Source of the DNA: Loxodes magnus
Lineage: Eukaryota; Ciliophora; Karyorelictea; Loxodida; Loxodidae
Reading direction: 5' to 3'
DNA: 64,000 nucleotides
Assembly: GCA_946699065.1 (NCBI GenBank)
Contig: CAMPDV010000005.1
Location: 248,001-312,000 of the forward strand
Below, in pieces: positions 12,629-24,260 of the stretch. The notes under the pieces were generated by a model that saw nothing but the letters and a program-made list of their open reading frames with translations, made no database searches and was not told where the DNA came from. Position numbers and translations under genes: made by a program. The number at the start of each line of letters is the position of its first letter. Within the stretch, counting starts at the first letter, position 1.

Positions 12629-13096
12629 TCAATAATATAGAAATTGGTTTATTTCTTTATTTAGAAGCTTAGATATTATTAATTATTTCAAGTAACTACT
12701 TAGTGTCACTAAAACTTATTTAAGCTTATATTGTTAATAAAAAACGCATAACCATACTGATAGTTCGTTTTCTTCTGTCCATTTTACTCGATGCTTCAGA
12801 TTTTTTGGTATATTAATGTAGTCTCCTTTAGTCATTTTAACCTCCTTGTCTTGAAATTAAAGTATTGCATTTCCTGATAAAAGCATTACAAACTCATTCT
12901 CATTTTGGTCATACCAAAAATCAGGATCTGAAGTATGTCCTTTAGATACTATCCTTTCAATTCTGATTTTAGAAGTATTTGCTTCTAATATTGATTAAAC
13001 AAGCTCTTAAGGAAGAGTAGTTGGAATATCCTAAAAGATATTAGCAGTTTAAGCTTAATTTAGTTCCATTTTATTACCTATAAACATCTCTTCCAT
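12629..13096 (-). CDS. Small cupin protein of bacterial type
   Basis: A single-domain cupin of about 120-155 aa. The order of motifs is that of the small bacterial cupins: RIERIVSKGHTSDPDFWYDQ, ENEFVMLLSGNAILQFQD, MTKGDYINIPKNLKHRV and WTEENELSVWLC. The His and Glu ligands of the metal-binding barrel (G-H-x-S, E-x-E, H in the second motif) are present. Substrate unknown. The start is the first of three in-frame ATGs (13096; also 13087 and 13069). Family members end about at the motif VWLCVFY. Here TAA 12736-12734 follows directly and the first in-frame TGA is only at 12631-12629, giving 35 extra residues (see findings). It may be an old acquisition from bacteria. Function beyond cupin is not inferable. 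Confidence 0.85.
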
Positions 13097-13193
13097 CCTA
13101 TCACTATATGAATGCTCTATCCTTAGTCTCTAATATTTAAACTACTTTAAGCTTTCTATCTTTATAGTTTTTTTATAGAGTAAGGACTAAGCA
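13097..13193. other. Short intergenic stretch
   Basis: Nothing recognised. Confidence 0.4.
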
Positions 13194-13571
13194 TCAAACT
13201 TAATAATTAGATAGCATTAAAGTTAAATAGGGTAATAAACTACTATTATAAGATAAAGCCTACAGAGAATAATGATAGTGATAGCAGAATAATAGATAAG
13301 TAATAGATCTAAATTAGTCAAATAGCTATATTTCTACCTGATTTTTGAATTTCTAGCTATCTAAATGAAACTACATTATCATAAGTATTTAGAAGTATTC
13401 AAACTAACTAAATTTAAAAATTAAAATGAACTTTCTAACTTAATTTTGGAATTCCTTTTCTATATGTTCAAGGGACTATTTCATGAGCTGGTTTATTTTA
13501 TGATATTGATATATTTTAAGTTTCTTCAATATAAAGAAATCAGTCAAAGCTTGTTATTCATCTTTACTCAT
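13194..13571 (-). CDS. Possible small hypothetical ORF (125 aa)
   Basis: From ATG 13571 the frame reads MSKDEQQALTDFFILKKL and continues helical for about 50 residues, then becomes hydrophobic and AT-rich before TGA 13196-13194. An upstream exon ending FIIHR could be joined through a 23-nt GT-AG segment. No family recognised. The first half may be a real exon; the second half may be untranslated or follow a missed intron. Confidence 0.25.
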
Positions 13572-13787
13572 ATTTAGCTTATCAAGAACTCCTTTCTATT
13601 TATCCGTCTTTTATGTACCCTATGAATAATAAATCTCTCATTCAATTTTAGATTCTAATCAGCTGTAACTAATCCAAATTGAGTAACATAAAGAGAATCC
13701 TTTATCTTAGAAGGTAATAAAAATAGCAGCTAAATGTAATTAAACTAGAGTATAGATTTTTAAAGAAATTGAAAGGAGAAGGAAAAA
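13572..13787. other. Short intergenic stretch upstream of the SUZ12-like gene
   Basis: AT-rich. It may include a first exon of the small minus-strand ORF; otherwise nothing is recognised. Confidence 0.4.
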
Positions 13788-14732
13788 ATGATTTATCAAT
13801 AAGGTAAATCTTAACTATCAAAGATAGAGTTCTATGATAAGTTTGTTGATGATTGATTGCAAATATCTAAATTAGATTCAGAAATAGAGAACTTCATCAG
13901 CTTCTAGAAGTATTTTCTACTCTGAACTGAAGATAAAAAAGAAATCAAAACTAGAATTATGTCTAACAGATTTTGTCCCTATTGTTATAGCTAAATGTCT
14001 AAGTAGAAGCGAGTCTTTAAGAATAGCACTAGACTGATTATGCATTATTATTACATTCACTCATTGGATTATAGCGTTTATTTCGATATCAGATTCGAAC
14101 ATCTTGTTATCATCCTAGTTAGATAGCCTGAAACTTCTATTGTAAAAAGCTAATTTTGAAAAGTGAATAACATAGAGTAGACTGTACATGATGAAATATC
14201 AAAGCTATGCTACACTTAGAAAAAGTGAAATACAAGTGCTTTATAAAAGCTGTAGCAGCTGTTTGAGGAACAGATAAAAACTTTCTTCATTTCTATTTCT
14301 TAGACGAAATAGCAAGAGGAAGTATATGAAAATTTGATTACTAACCATCCCTTTATCAACCAGAATAATTAAATGACAGAGCCTTAGTTTTACTAGTGAA
14401 AGCCTTATAGATAGATGTCAGTTATTAAAGATTTCATTGATATTAGTAAAAAGGAGAAAGATTTTTATCAGTATTGAAATGAATATAAGAACTAATGGGA
14501 GAATTAAGCCTAAGGATATATCAAAAAGAAATGAGCTTTGATGTGTTAAGGGTTCTTAAAAGCATATGAGAACTAGATAAAAATTTACCTATAAGAACCT
14601 TTTAGGAACCACATTCTGTATTTTTTCAGTGAACGGTTTATCAATTAGAAACAATATTAAAGCTTACTTAGAGATTTGAACAAAGTAGTCAACTCAAAAG
14701 ATATGCCTTCTACTGTGGAAATAACTGAATGA
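13788..14732 (+). CDS. SUZ12: SUZ12-like VEFS-box Polycomb (PRC2) subunit
   Basis: The 314-aa product has the core architecture of the PRC2 subunit that holds the H3K27 methyltransferase. A C2H2 zinc finger lies at residues 63-91 (C63, C66, H86, H91; motif FCPYCYS then MHYYYIH). The VEFS box spans about 195-300, starting PQFYQWKPYRQM and DFIDISKKEKDFYQYWNEY. These align with the plant EMF2/SUZ12 order QFYHS-QPM, DFVDV-EK and the WN motif, followed by the ACEAF/LH-like helix. It is much shorter than animal SUZ12 (about 740 aa), lacking the N-terminal region. Seven of eight Trp codons are TGA (W23, W46, W124, W147, W204, W230, W249); only W237 is TGG. The stop is taken as TGA 14730-14732; the frame stays open for long beyond it. 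Single exon. Confidence 0.82.
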
Positions 14733-15617
14733 CTGTAATCTATTTAACTTTTAAACTTAATTAGTAACATTGCTAAGATAAAAAATAGCAGAATTTTAAG
14801 CAAATATAAGAAATATCAAAAGGTAAAAACTTAAATCATATCATGCTTGATCATAAAGATATAAGCAAATTTGAAAGCTATCTAACTTTATTTTCACAGC
14901 TTATTTGTAACATCTCCTTACCAAATGCAATAGCTAAGTTCATAATAACTACTAATTTATCCTGGGGATAATTTACTTAATTTGTTTGATGGCTTATACT
15001 AGACTTATATAAGCTATTTTATTATTTATTTGCTCCTATTAATAAAGTCTTCATTCTTTATAAATAATATGGCTATATTTAAATATACCTTTGGAGTCAC
15101 CTAATTAAGCTTAATTTTAATGACTATCTAATATATATGGTTAATCATAAAATGCTAATTGATATCATCAGTGATTTGCAATCGTTAAAGCTTATTTTCA
15201 TATTATATAAATTAGCGCCATTTAATCTATTAGGAATAGAGTAGTAAATCAATTACCATATAAATTAGGAAAAGGCTAATTATAAGCAGATTAAACTGAG
15301 CATTCTAAAAACTTTCGTTCAGAAGATAAAAAAATACTTAAAATAAAGAAAATAAATGAAGGCTATTATAAAACTTAATATTGTAGATAAGAAAATAAAA
15401 GTAGTAAAAAACTGGTTTTGGTCAATATTATTGATTCATATTCAGTGAATTTTATAATTTATATTGTGATTTATTTGACTTTTTCTGATGATTTATACTT
15501 AAATAATTTCAAAGTAAGCATAGAAAAGATATCTTTATACCTTCCTATTAAACTATGATCCTTATAGAATTTATTTTAATAATAGTAGAAAAATCCAATT
15601 GTTGATATCTTAGATTC
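14733..15617. other. Convergent intergenic stretch
   Basis: It lies between the 3' ends of the SUZ12-like and GDI genes. The SUZ12 frame lacks another TGA until about 15300, but no motif is seen and the composition is that of intergenic DNA. Confidence 0.45.
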
Positions 15618-16986
15618 TCATTCTTGTACCTATTCGAAATCGAAAGGCTTTTCCATAATCTTCTAATATATATTTAGAGCATCCTCACAAATTGCTTCAG
15701 AGTTTCCAGATGTATCATATGATTAACTAACATATAAATTATCACTTTATTACTCATCTGAAGATGCATAGATATCTGATATCTGAAAATTATAAAATTA
15801 CTGTAATGAACTTATCAAGTATTTGCCCAACTACCGCATAAGCAGGTTTAAGTTCCTCTTCAGGATTTTCAGTTTCAACCTGAGTGGAAATCGTAGCTAT
15901 ATAATACTACTATGTGCATACTTAATTTTTCTTTCCTAGCTAAGTTATGATAATATTGTTTTATCTTCCTATTTATTTGCCTGGAATTATAATCTGGCAA
16001 CACTAAGCATTATTAGTATTAGAAATAGGATGGTCTATTATACAAATAGCTCTTATATTCTAACCTACTTTAACAACCTTATGAGGAGCATAGCATGGTT
16101 CGCAGATTACAATATTTGCCCTATAAACTTCTTACCCACTTCTTATCCCCATTACTTTTTCATTAGTATCATAAAGAATCTCATCAATTGGTTTATTTAG
16201 AATAAATGTCCCTCCATATATAGCACATAAACGCGAAAAGCACTCTGGAATGGACCCATTTCCGTATAATGGGTAAATAAATGGAGATTACCCAAAGCGT
16301 AAATCAGATTCTACCCAAAGCTTTATTCTATTTAAAGTTTGATAAGCTGACTCTTATAAGTATTAGTCATTTGTGTGTAAGGCAATAACATTACCGATAA
16401 ACTCAACAGTGGTTTACTCCAGTTGAAATTACTAGCAAAGTCCAGAGAATGTTAAATTATATAAATCCATTGATTAGTGAGTAGCTGGATTTTAAGGATC
16501 GTAGTCTTATACAAACTGCAAGAATTTTGAATAGTAAGATTTTTCGGAATAATTCAATAAGTTTGAACTTTATGTCTCTTCCTAGCTAAGAGGTATTTAG
16601 TGAATTTATATTTTACTTTCTTCATTGAATACCTTTTCATCTTATATAGTTTAGGCAAAAAAGTAACCTTCTATTGCACTAAATTCTAAGTATTTGCTTA
16701 CTTTTGAAGCGAGAATTGTTTTTTAGAATTTTCCTTCGCTAAGAATGAAATTTGGAATTAGATCTATATTTCAATGCCTTTTATTTCCGTATTTTTCATT
16801 AAGTTCTTAATTAGGTCTAAATCTTCTTCAGAACGTGTCTAAATCTAATGAGGCAGCTTCGCTGCCATAGTATGGATTTTTGTCAATACAAAGAACCTTC
16901 TTACCACCTATTGACAGCAATCCAGATAAAATGCATTCAGTAAATCCAGTTCCACATATAATTACATCAAACAATTCCTCTACCAT
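15618..16986 (-). CDS. GDI: Rab GDP-dissociation inhibitor (GDI)
   Basis: GDI extracts prenylated GDP-Rab proteins from membranes and recycles them through the cytosol. The N-terminus [17 protein letters not shown] is followed by [20 protein letters not shown] and [10 protein letters not shown], the first sequence-conserved region and Rossmann fold of the GDI/REP family. The C-terminus [31 protein letters not shown] and FDFE matches the GDI ending. One 19-nt intron (15783-15801) is needed near the end and restores the motif DKFITISDIY. Spliced length is 449 aa, exactly the family size, with stop TGA 15620-15618. The size and the lack of REP insertions favour GDI over Rab escort protein. Confidence 0.95.
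15783..15801 (-). other. 19-nt intron in GDI
   Basis: The transcript-strand sequence is GTAATTTTATAATTTTCAG. The spliced protein reads KFI-T-ISDIY, matching GDI; unspliced it shifts frame. Confidence 0.92.
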
Positions 16987-18430
16987 TTTAGATAAAATTA
17001 GATATGAGCCAGAATAAAGTAGTAATCATTATGACTATTCCAATCTTATAAAGTTTAACTAAGTATATTATAAGCTTTTTTGAACTTAGTTGCTATATAG
17101 CTTTGATTTAGTAGAGTTAGTCGTATAATTAGAAATCTTAAATCAACCTAAGACAAATTCATACCGTCTATTACTTAATCTAAATCCATCACTATTTAAT
17201 CAAAATAATTGTTAATTATAGTCTTTACTAATATATTTACTATTATTGCAGCTTATATGATATCCAAGATTTCAATTTATAACTTTAGTTAAAACATTTT
17301 CTTTTCCTAAGCCTTTAAAACCTAAGTTCCTTGGAGTATTTTTGAAAGCTTAAATTATATATTTATTTTAATTAATTCCTCTTTAAGTCCACTGAGAATA
17401 CTCCTATAGGGTTTAAGTATTTATAGCTTAAACCGAATATCTCCATTGGATTATTTAATGCTTATCTATTTCTTCTCTTTCTGATACTTCTTACAACTGT
17501 ATTTATTAGCTATATATTAATGCTTGCTAAATGCTTTTTTTAAAGCTTAATGTTATTAGTAATCCTTCAATTATATCGGTTAATATTTAAGTAATTATGA
17601 AGGTAATAATTCTATATTAGCTTTTAGCTGGATAGTATAAGAAGTGTTTAGATCTTAATGGATGTGTAAAGTTTTATGGGGATAGTTATTTAGCATTAGA
17701 CTAAGACTAATTATACTATCTCAAACTTCTTAGCTTGGAAGTCTTTATTGTCCAGCTAATTTCAAAAGTCTTGCTAGTTTTTTATAGATACATCTCGTTT
17801 AATACATATCCCAATTTTTGCTTTATTTCACTGCTTTTCAGCTTTTTGCTCTTCATATTAAAAAGAATAAAATATAGAATAATAAAAGCACTGATACCTA
17901 AAGACTGAAGTTATAAGCAACTAAAATAAAAAGCAGCTTCATACAATATCTTTTTAATAAATACTAAGAAAGCTAAGCTTAAATACAAAGATAAAGCCTT
18001 TAAAATTAATATGCAGCACTTAGCTAAACCAACAAATACAAAGCATCTACTAAGAACTATAGAAGTATATGGTCAATATTATTTTATATACTATTAATTT
18101 TCTTAAATATATAAGCATTCGGTTATTTTATTCACTATGCTTCTCTATAAGTTAAACTAAGTTTAAACCAAGAAAAATGCTATTATCAAGTATTTGAGAA
18201 GAAAAGGAATTAGGCTCTTAGAGATAGATTTGTTCGTGCTTTTTAAGGACTTGGATATTAATATAATAATCCTTGTGTTTGACTTATTCAAGTTATATAT
18301 TAATGATGGTTTCATTAATCACTTAAGCAAAGTAAGTTTTAAAATGAGTTCTTACTCTAATGATAGTTATAAATGAGATATTAGAATGAAGCTTAAACTA
18401 AATAAAGGAACACTTAAACTGTTTATACTA
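16987..18430. other. AT-rich intergenic stretch
   Basis: No gene supported. A weak inverted similarity (TAGCTGGA at 17625-17632 and its complement near 17753-17760) was noted but is too short and imperfect to call an element. Confidence 0.4.
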
Positions 18431-19759
18431 TCAAATGTTTTCTATGTTTTGAACGTCTAGCGTCTAATTGGCAATATTATAGCTTTCATTAGTCTAATTC
18501 AAAGCAAAAGGTAAAGTTACATCACTTTGAAGTATCGTACTGCTTTAATGCTAATCCTGCTCATTATCTTAAGAAGCTTGTACTTGAAAATCAGTTTAAT
18601 TTAAATAATTTCTTTTACAAATACAGCAGCATGTGTTATTCTGAAATCAGATATCAATGCAGTTCTTATGATAAATGTGTCTACAAGGCAATTTTCTAAT
18701 TTGATCGTTTTATATAAACATATCTAAGCATATGACACACTATGACTAGACTAATTTCTTTTAGCTCTGCTCTTTATAGATCAATATTGGGAAATTCTAA
18801 GAAATCTAAAGTTGCTAGATTTAATTATTTGCTTAATTATCTTCCTACTAAGTAGTATGAACCCTAGTTATTATGTGCTTTCTAATATAGTAAAATATGC
18901 AAATTAGTAGTACGAAGATACTTATTGAAATGACTAAAAGTATTATGAAGAAGTATTAAACTGTCTTTCCTTCTTTTTTATTTAGCTTAAACTTTATTTT
19001 TAGTCCTGTATCATACTAGTTCTTGTTTTAAATTACGAAATATCAGGTATCAGGTGAGAGAAGTTGCAAATCAATTATTTGTTCAAGTGAAAGAGTAAAG
19101 TAAAATTAATAGTCTAACTCAGAAGGTAAAGCTGATTTCCCATATTTATTAGATTTCACTATTAAGGATAGAAAACTTCCAAAGTTAATTGAATATTCAA
19201 TGCTAAGCTTCATGTTTGCTTCGGCTTCTAAATAGAACCATTATTTCTGGAAAGATGAAATTACTATCTCATATGATTGCTTGCTTTTTATTTTTAATGC
19301 TTGTTTCGTACAATCTTCGTCAATCCATCCTTCATTACATCTACACTTCCCAACACATTAACCTTGCTAATTACAATCTCTAGGACACTTAGAATCCTAG
19401 TTATATGTGAAAGTTATATTATAATTCAAAGGATAGTCACTAAAGTTGATTATAGTGACATATCAATCCTGCTAAAAAGCTAATATTTGCAGAAATAGAT
19501 AATCCTTATGCTGATAATAGCCATTTCAATCTACATTACTATACTACTACAGTTAATAGTTTTGAATCATGTTTTTATTTGCTGCCAAAGCACATGAAAA
19601 ATTTTAATCTAAGACAATCATTTCTACGAAGCAATTCTAGTGATCAAATTGCTAAGATATAAAGAAGTGCTTAAAGGTTGTGTTTTGTTAGATTTTTTAT
19701 GGAACAGCTTAAGAATAAAATTACCTCTATACAAAAGCTAACAAAATTACTCTTCACAT
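18431..19759 (-). CDS. EGF-TM-RING-H2 membrane ubiquitin ligase
   Basis: A 442-aa protein in one exon. Signal peptide: MWRVILLAFV at 1-10, with Trp2 coded by TGA. An extracellular region has an EGF-like module at 125-150 (C125, C129, C135, C139, C141, C150; core GQCVGKCRCNEGW). It is flanked by beta-rich segments such as DWYVTIINFSDYPLNYN and WYFVILN. A transmembrane helix spans about 267-291 (FFIILLVISISIFVLLICIF). A cytosolic RING-H2 finger follows at 341-381: CVICLD, LPCRH, YHKNCIDIWF and CCICK, with ligands C341, C344, C359, H361, H364, C367, C378 and C381. Trp371, the conserved E2-contact position, is TGA. Start and stop (TGA 18433-18431) are fixed by the signal peptide and frame. Inferred to be an E3 ligase that couples a surface or endosomal receptor domain to ubiquitination, like PA-TM-RING proteins but with EGF in place of PA. 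Confidence 0.88.
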
Positions 19760-22700
19760 TTTTAATGTAATTATTTATCTTTTAGAGGCTTTAGCTATCT
19801 ATAATAACTACAATATACAAACGTGGAAGCATTATTAACTACTCCATAATCATTTAAATATGTAACTTACGACTCACTACATACTTAGAAGCTTTTACCT
19901 TATCGACTAAATTAAATATTTTTATGAATCACTTAAAATAAAAGAATTAGTTAGGATAAACCTCTAGATAATATATTAACAAAGCTTTAGAAATTTTAAG
20001 CAGAGAAATGAATAATGTATTTGTTAAGTCTAGTTGAATAGCAGATATTTAATATATTAAAGGATAATAATATCTTATTTGTTATATAATCTAATCTCTT
20101 TTGCTTCTCTATAAGATTATATTATTTATATAGGTCTCTTTATATATTATATATCTACTAATCCATTTTATGTACTAGCTAATTAGTTATTAACACTTAG
20201 ATTAATCTTTTATTCAAATGCTTGACTTAGTATAGTATTGATCGATTTCTTAAGGTAATTTAATTAAAACTTGCTTGATGCTTTTTTGTATTTTTGTGAG
20301 AGTTTTTGGATTTACTATAAACCATAAATGTGATTGCTTATTAACCTAATCTCTGATTCTAGTTCTAATTGTATTGCTATCTAAACTTAATTATTTCCTT
20401 TTACCATATTGTAGCCTCGGCTTTTACTATATTTGCTTGTTATCTTATCTCACCAAAAATCCCCCAATAACATTTATAACCACCAGTTAAGTATCAATAC
20501 TATAAAACTCAGTCGCTAGGGGTATTTTAATTGAAGCTAAACTAAATTATTTTACCAGTTAGTTCCAAATTTAATTTTAAAACTGGATAAGAAAACGGAA
20601 AAGCCATTAAGGAAAGAGCAACTCCACAAATAATCCTATTAGAGTAGCCTTAAGTGAAAAACCCAGAAATGATGATGGTTCTAGTTATCTTATTTGTAAT
20701 TGTGTAGATAGTATTATAATGTCATTAGATATCCATAGTGCTCTTTAGTAAGAAATAGAAATTTAAAGATAAAAATAGTTCCTTAGTATCTTAGTTAGTC
20801 AATAGTCATATATCAAAATGTCTTCTTATAGTTTAAGATAAAAAAGGATATAACGAAAAAAGAAGAAACGCTTATAAGTTATAATCGCTCAAAAGATAAG
20901 AAAAAATGAAGTAATACTAGCAAACTTCAATCTACTGGATGGTTAAAACTTATATTTTAATCTAATTTGCTAGAAATACTCCTTAGATATCTTCTTAGTC
21001 TAGTTTAATCTAAAAAAGTATGTTTAACCTATTAAACAAAATTAAAGAGAAAGCTTTATAAGCGATGACGAAAAGAAAGAAGATGTTAAGACTTGAGGAG
21101 AAGAAAGGCTTGAAATTAGTAATTAAACTAATAAGAAATGAAGTATCTGAATTAAATAAGAAGCTTCATATAGTAAATCTTTTATTAAAGTGAACTATTA
21201 TAGGCTATTAAATAAAATTGTACTTAAAATCCTTTTTATATACATTACTAGCAAATGGTTTAATCTTATTATTGCAATAATTAAGTACTAAAGACATGCT
21301 TTGATATCTATAATAATTAGAATATGGGATATGGAATAGCATTGTTTAATTAAATAAATAGTAATCAAAATATTAATTAAAGGAAACAATAAAAATAGGC
21401 TTTGATTTTGTAAAGAAGTAGATTATTAAAGAAGTAAAAAGCAAATTATGAATTAAAATATTATTTTGTCCTTAGAAATAGGAAAAAGCGTCTAAATATG
21501 TAATGGCTATAAAAGTTAGCGATGGAGAATTAGCACTATTTTATATGAATTAAAAAGAGATTTTTTTCAGATAAAAGAAAAGAAGCAATCTAAAGAAATC
21601 TGTTAAATCCTTATAGAAAAGGTGGTGAGCTAAGAAAGAGATGTTCAAGCTTAATGGTGTAATCTGATTAAAAAATTGGAACCAACTGAAATAAGTTAAA
21701 GAGATGACTTAATCTTAGTAATTAAAATTAATAGAATATTAGCAAAAAGTAATTTATATTGTAGGAATATTATATGAAACTACAATTAGGATGGATTTTG
21801 AAAAGCTTAAAAACAATAAAATTAATCTATGAAATAGAAGGAATAAATAGAAAAGAAACTGGTTTTTAAATACTAAAAACTTAATGAAGGAATGATATCA
21901 ATGCAATTCAACCAATCATTAATCAAGAATAATAAAGCTGTTAAAAAAGATAAAAAGAACAGAAATATAAAGAAGAAAATCAAATTTTTTATTAGAATAA
22001 TTGATACTCATATAGTAGGTGTTTGCCTTTCAATATGGTTTCTAAAAATAGCTGAATGGAAAATCAGTAAAACATAGCTTGAGGCTGACAGATAAAAAAT
22101 GGAAAGTCTGAAGGTTTTCAAATTCTTCTGTTTGAAGAATAGGATTTACTTCTTATTTGCTGTTTAATCTCAAAAATTTAATCTAATCCAATCTCTTACA
22201 AAAGTTATGTATAAATGTCTTTAGATCTATTAAGAATGGGTAGGAACTTTAGGTTAATTTCTTGTTCTAGTTAATTAACTTGCTACTCTATCAATAAAGC
22301 TTTTTATAATAATAATAAACTATAATAGTTTCAATATTAGGCAATGATCTGGCATAATTAAATAAAGGCATGAAGTAATTATACAAATTAGCTAAAAGTA
22401 AAAGTTGATATTCATCAAATCTCCTAGTCTCAATCCTCTTGCTTTATATCCCAATCACAGATTTCTTTCTCACTTCCCTCTTCATATAAGAACATATTTA
22501 GCTTTCTTATTAAATTAAGAAAGTTCTAAACGTTTCTAAAGTGATTCCTTTGAAGGATTTAATAAGTTTGTCAATTTTAGTAATTTATTCCTGTAAATAT
22601 CTTATAACTCATAAGTTCCCTATATTATAAGCAAGTTAATATATATTTATTTTCATTAAAATCTTAACTAAATCTACAGAATATACTGAATAGGTCGGAT

Positions 22701-23219
22701 TATGCTGGTCTAAGTTCATTTTAGATATTATATGAGTATGTTCTCAACTTATAAATTGAAACTGTCTTTTAAATAAGGTATTTGATTAATTTCTTTAAGA
22801 TACCTAAGTGAACGCACTTTAAACATTTTCTACTTAGTCGATGTATATATTTGCTGTAGGGATGAGTTAATTTCTTTAAGCCTCATAGAAGAATTTTTGA
22901 GAGACTTGTTATTTTATATAATTGATTAATTCTTTTAAATTTCGTTCTCCTTAAACCTCTATCTAGTATATAGACATTTACCCGAATACCTCAGATATGG
23001 TTAAATGTATTAAAAAATTTTGACAGTAAAATGCAATATCAGATTTAGGATTCTTTTAACTGATTTAAGTTTAAATTATAGTAAAAGCAAATGAACTTCA
23101 TTTCTTTAAAGAGGACAAAAGAAAGTAAATTTAAATCAATAAAGCAAGATTCATTAAAAGTAGATTAAGAAGATCTAAACCCTTTCTTGGTATTAGTCTT
23201 TAATATTAAGTTATTTTAT
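19760..23219. other. AT-rich region, purine-rich around 20.6-22.1 kb
   Basis: No domain is recognised. The plus strand between about 20600 and 22110 is purine-rich, and several overlapping frames read as Lys/Asn/Gln-rich helical protein. Because more than one frame looks equally plausible, none is called. It lies next to the LINE remnant and could be decayed element sequence. Confidence 0.35.
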
Positions 23220-24260
23220 TTATCATTCTTCTAAGAAATGCTTAAGCAGTCCAAAATGTAATATCCCCAGCATAATCTGCTTTAGGTAAAATCAAAGTTC
23301 TGCGAAGTGTTTTGAAAATATGAGGAGATATAACTCCATACTTAGATAATAATGTAATAGCTTTAAAGATTGCTAATCTAAAGATAGAGACCCTTGCTAT
23401 ACATTGGAGTTTAAAATATTCTCTATGCTTACTTATACTCTAAGTAAGCAATTACTTCTTTTTAGATAATTGGCTATCCATTAATCCTTAAATTTATTTA
23501 ATTTCTGCTTAACTTATTTTAGAAAAGTAAGTACTCCACTCTTTTACACGTTATGCTAAGCTTCACTTAGAGAAACCTTAAACTGCGACTGATAGTAATT
23601 TTGAGCATTCGTTTATGAACTTGAAAATACAATTAAATTATCTGCAATCCACATACTACAAAAGTTTTGAGTAGATAGAAAATCTTAAATCCTTTTAGTT
23701 TCCTTCCAGATTTTATAACTATATCATAATATAAAGTTGTGGGAACGGCGCCATGGCTACTTCCTTATAGAATTCCGATATTAGTTTTAATTGATTTTGG
23801 AGGATACCACCAATAATAAACTTAGAGCCAATATTGTCATAAAATGATTCTAAAGCAATAATTTATTTTAAGGGTAATCTTAGTCTTTTAAATGAGCAAA
23901 AAGTAATTTTTTGTATAGCATTAAATATTTTCTCGAAGTCAATTAGGGTAGCTATTAGTTACTTTTTACGTGATCATCTAATATGAATATCAATAAGCTA
24001 TTAAATGGTTTTTAAGTTGTTGAGTGTTTACGAATAAGGGTAATTTAGCTGGATGTAAATATTTCGATTAGGAATGTATTTATTAGATCATTAAATGATT
24101 ACTTAGTCATATTTTTAATAAACAATTTAATAAAGCACCAGGACTTCGTTATGTCAGATACTTTTACTCCTCTATTTAAAAGCAAGAAGAGTGCTTCTTC
24201 CTTCATTGCATCAGGTATAACATTATTAAAGCTTTAACTATATTTTATTTGTGCTAACTG
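23220..24260 (-). mobile_element. Degraded LINE (non-LTR) reverse transcriptase
   Basis: On the minus strand the conserved RT blocks occur in order but in different frames. Near 24115-24225 is the block before motif A: ALFLLLNRGVKVSD then ITKSW, equivalent to the IPLFKKG-nnyRPI region. Near 23885-23960 is motif A, LIATLIDFEKIFNAI. Near 23735-23800 is motif B, GILQGSSHGAVPTTLYYDI. Near 23640-23665 is YVDC in place of the catalytic YADD. Near 23270-23345 is the C-terminal block KYGVISPHIF then LILPKADYAG. At least three frame changes and the altered YxDD show it is dead. No endonuclease domain, poly-A tail or target-site duplication was identified, so the true ends are unknown and the element may extend towards 26 kb. 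Confidence 0.65.

Noticed and set aside
17625-17760. Weak inverted repeat TAGCTGGA...TCCAGCTA
   Set aside because: Only about 8 matching bases at the ends and poor inside; no transposase nearby.
20600-22110. Purine-rich plus-strand frames with many TGA-Trp
   Set aside because: Multiple alternative frames, no motif, next to LINE debris; cannot be supported as a gene.
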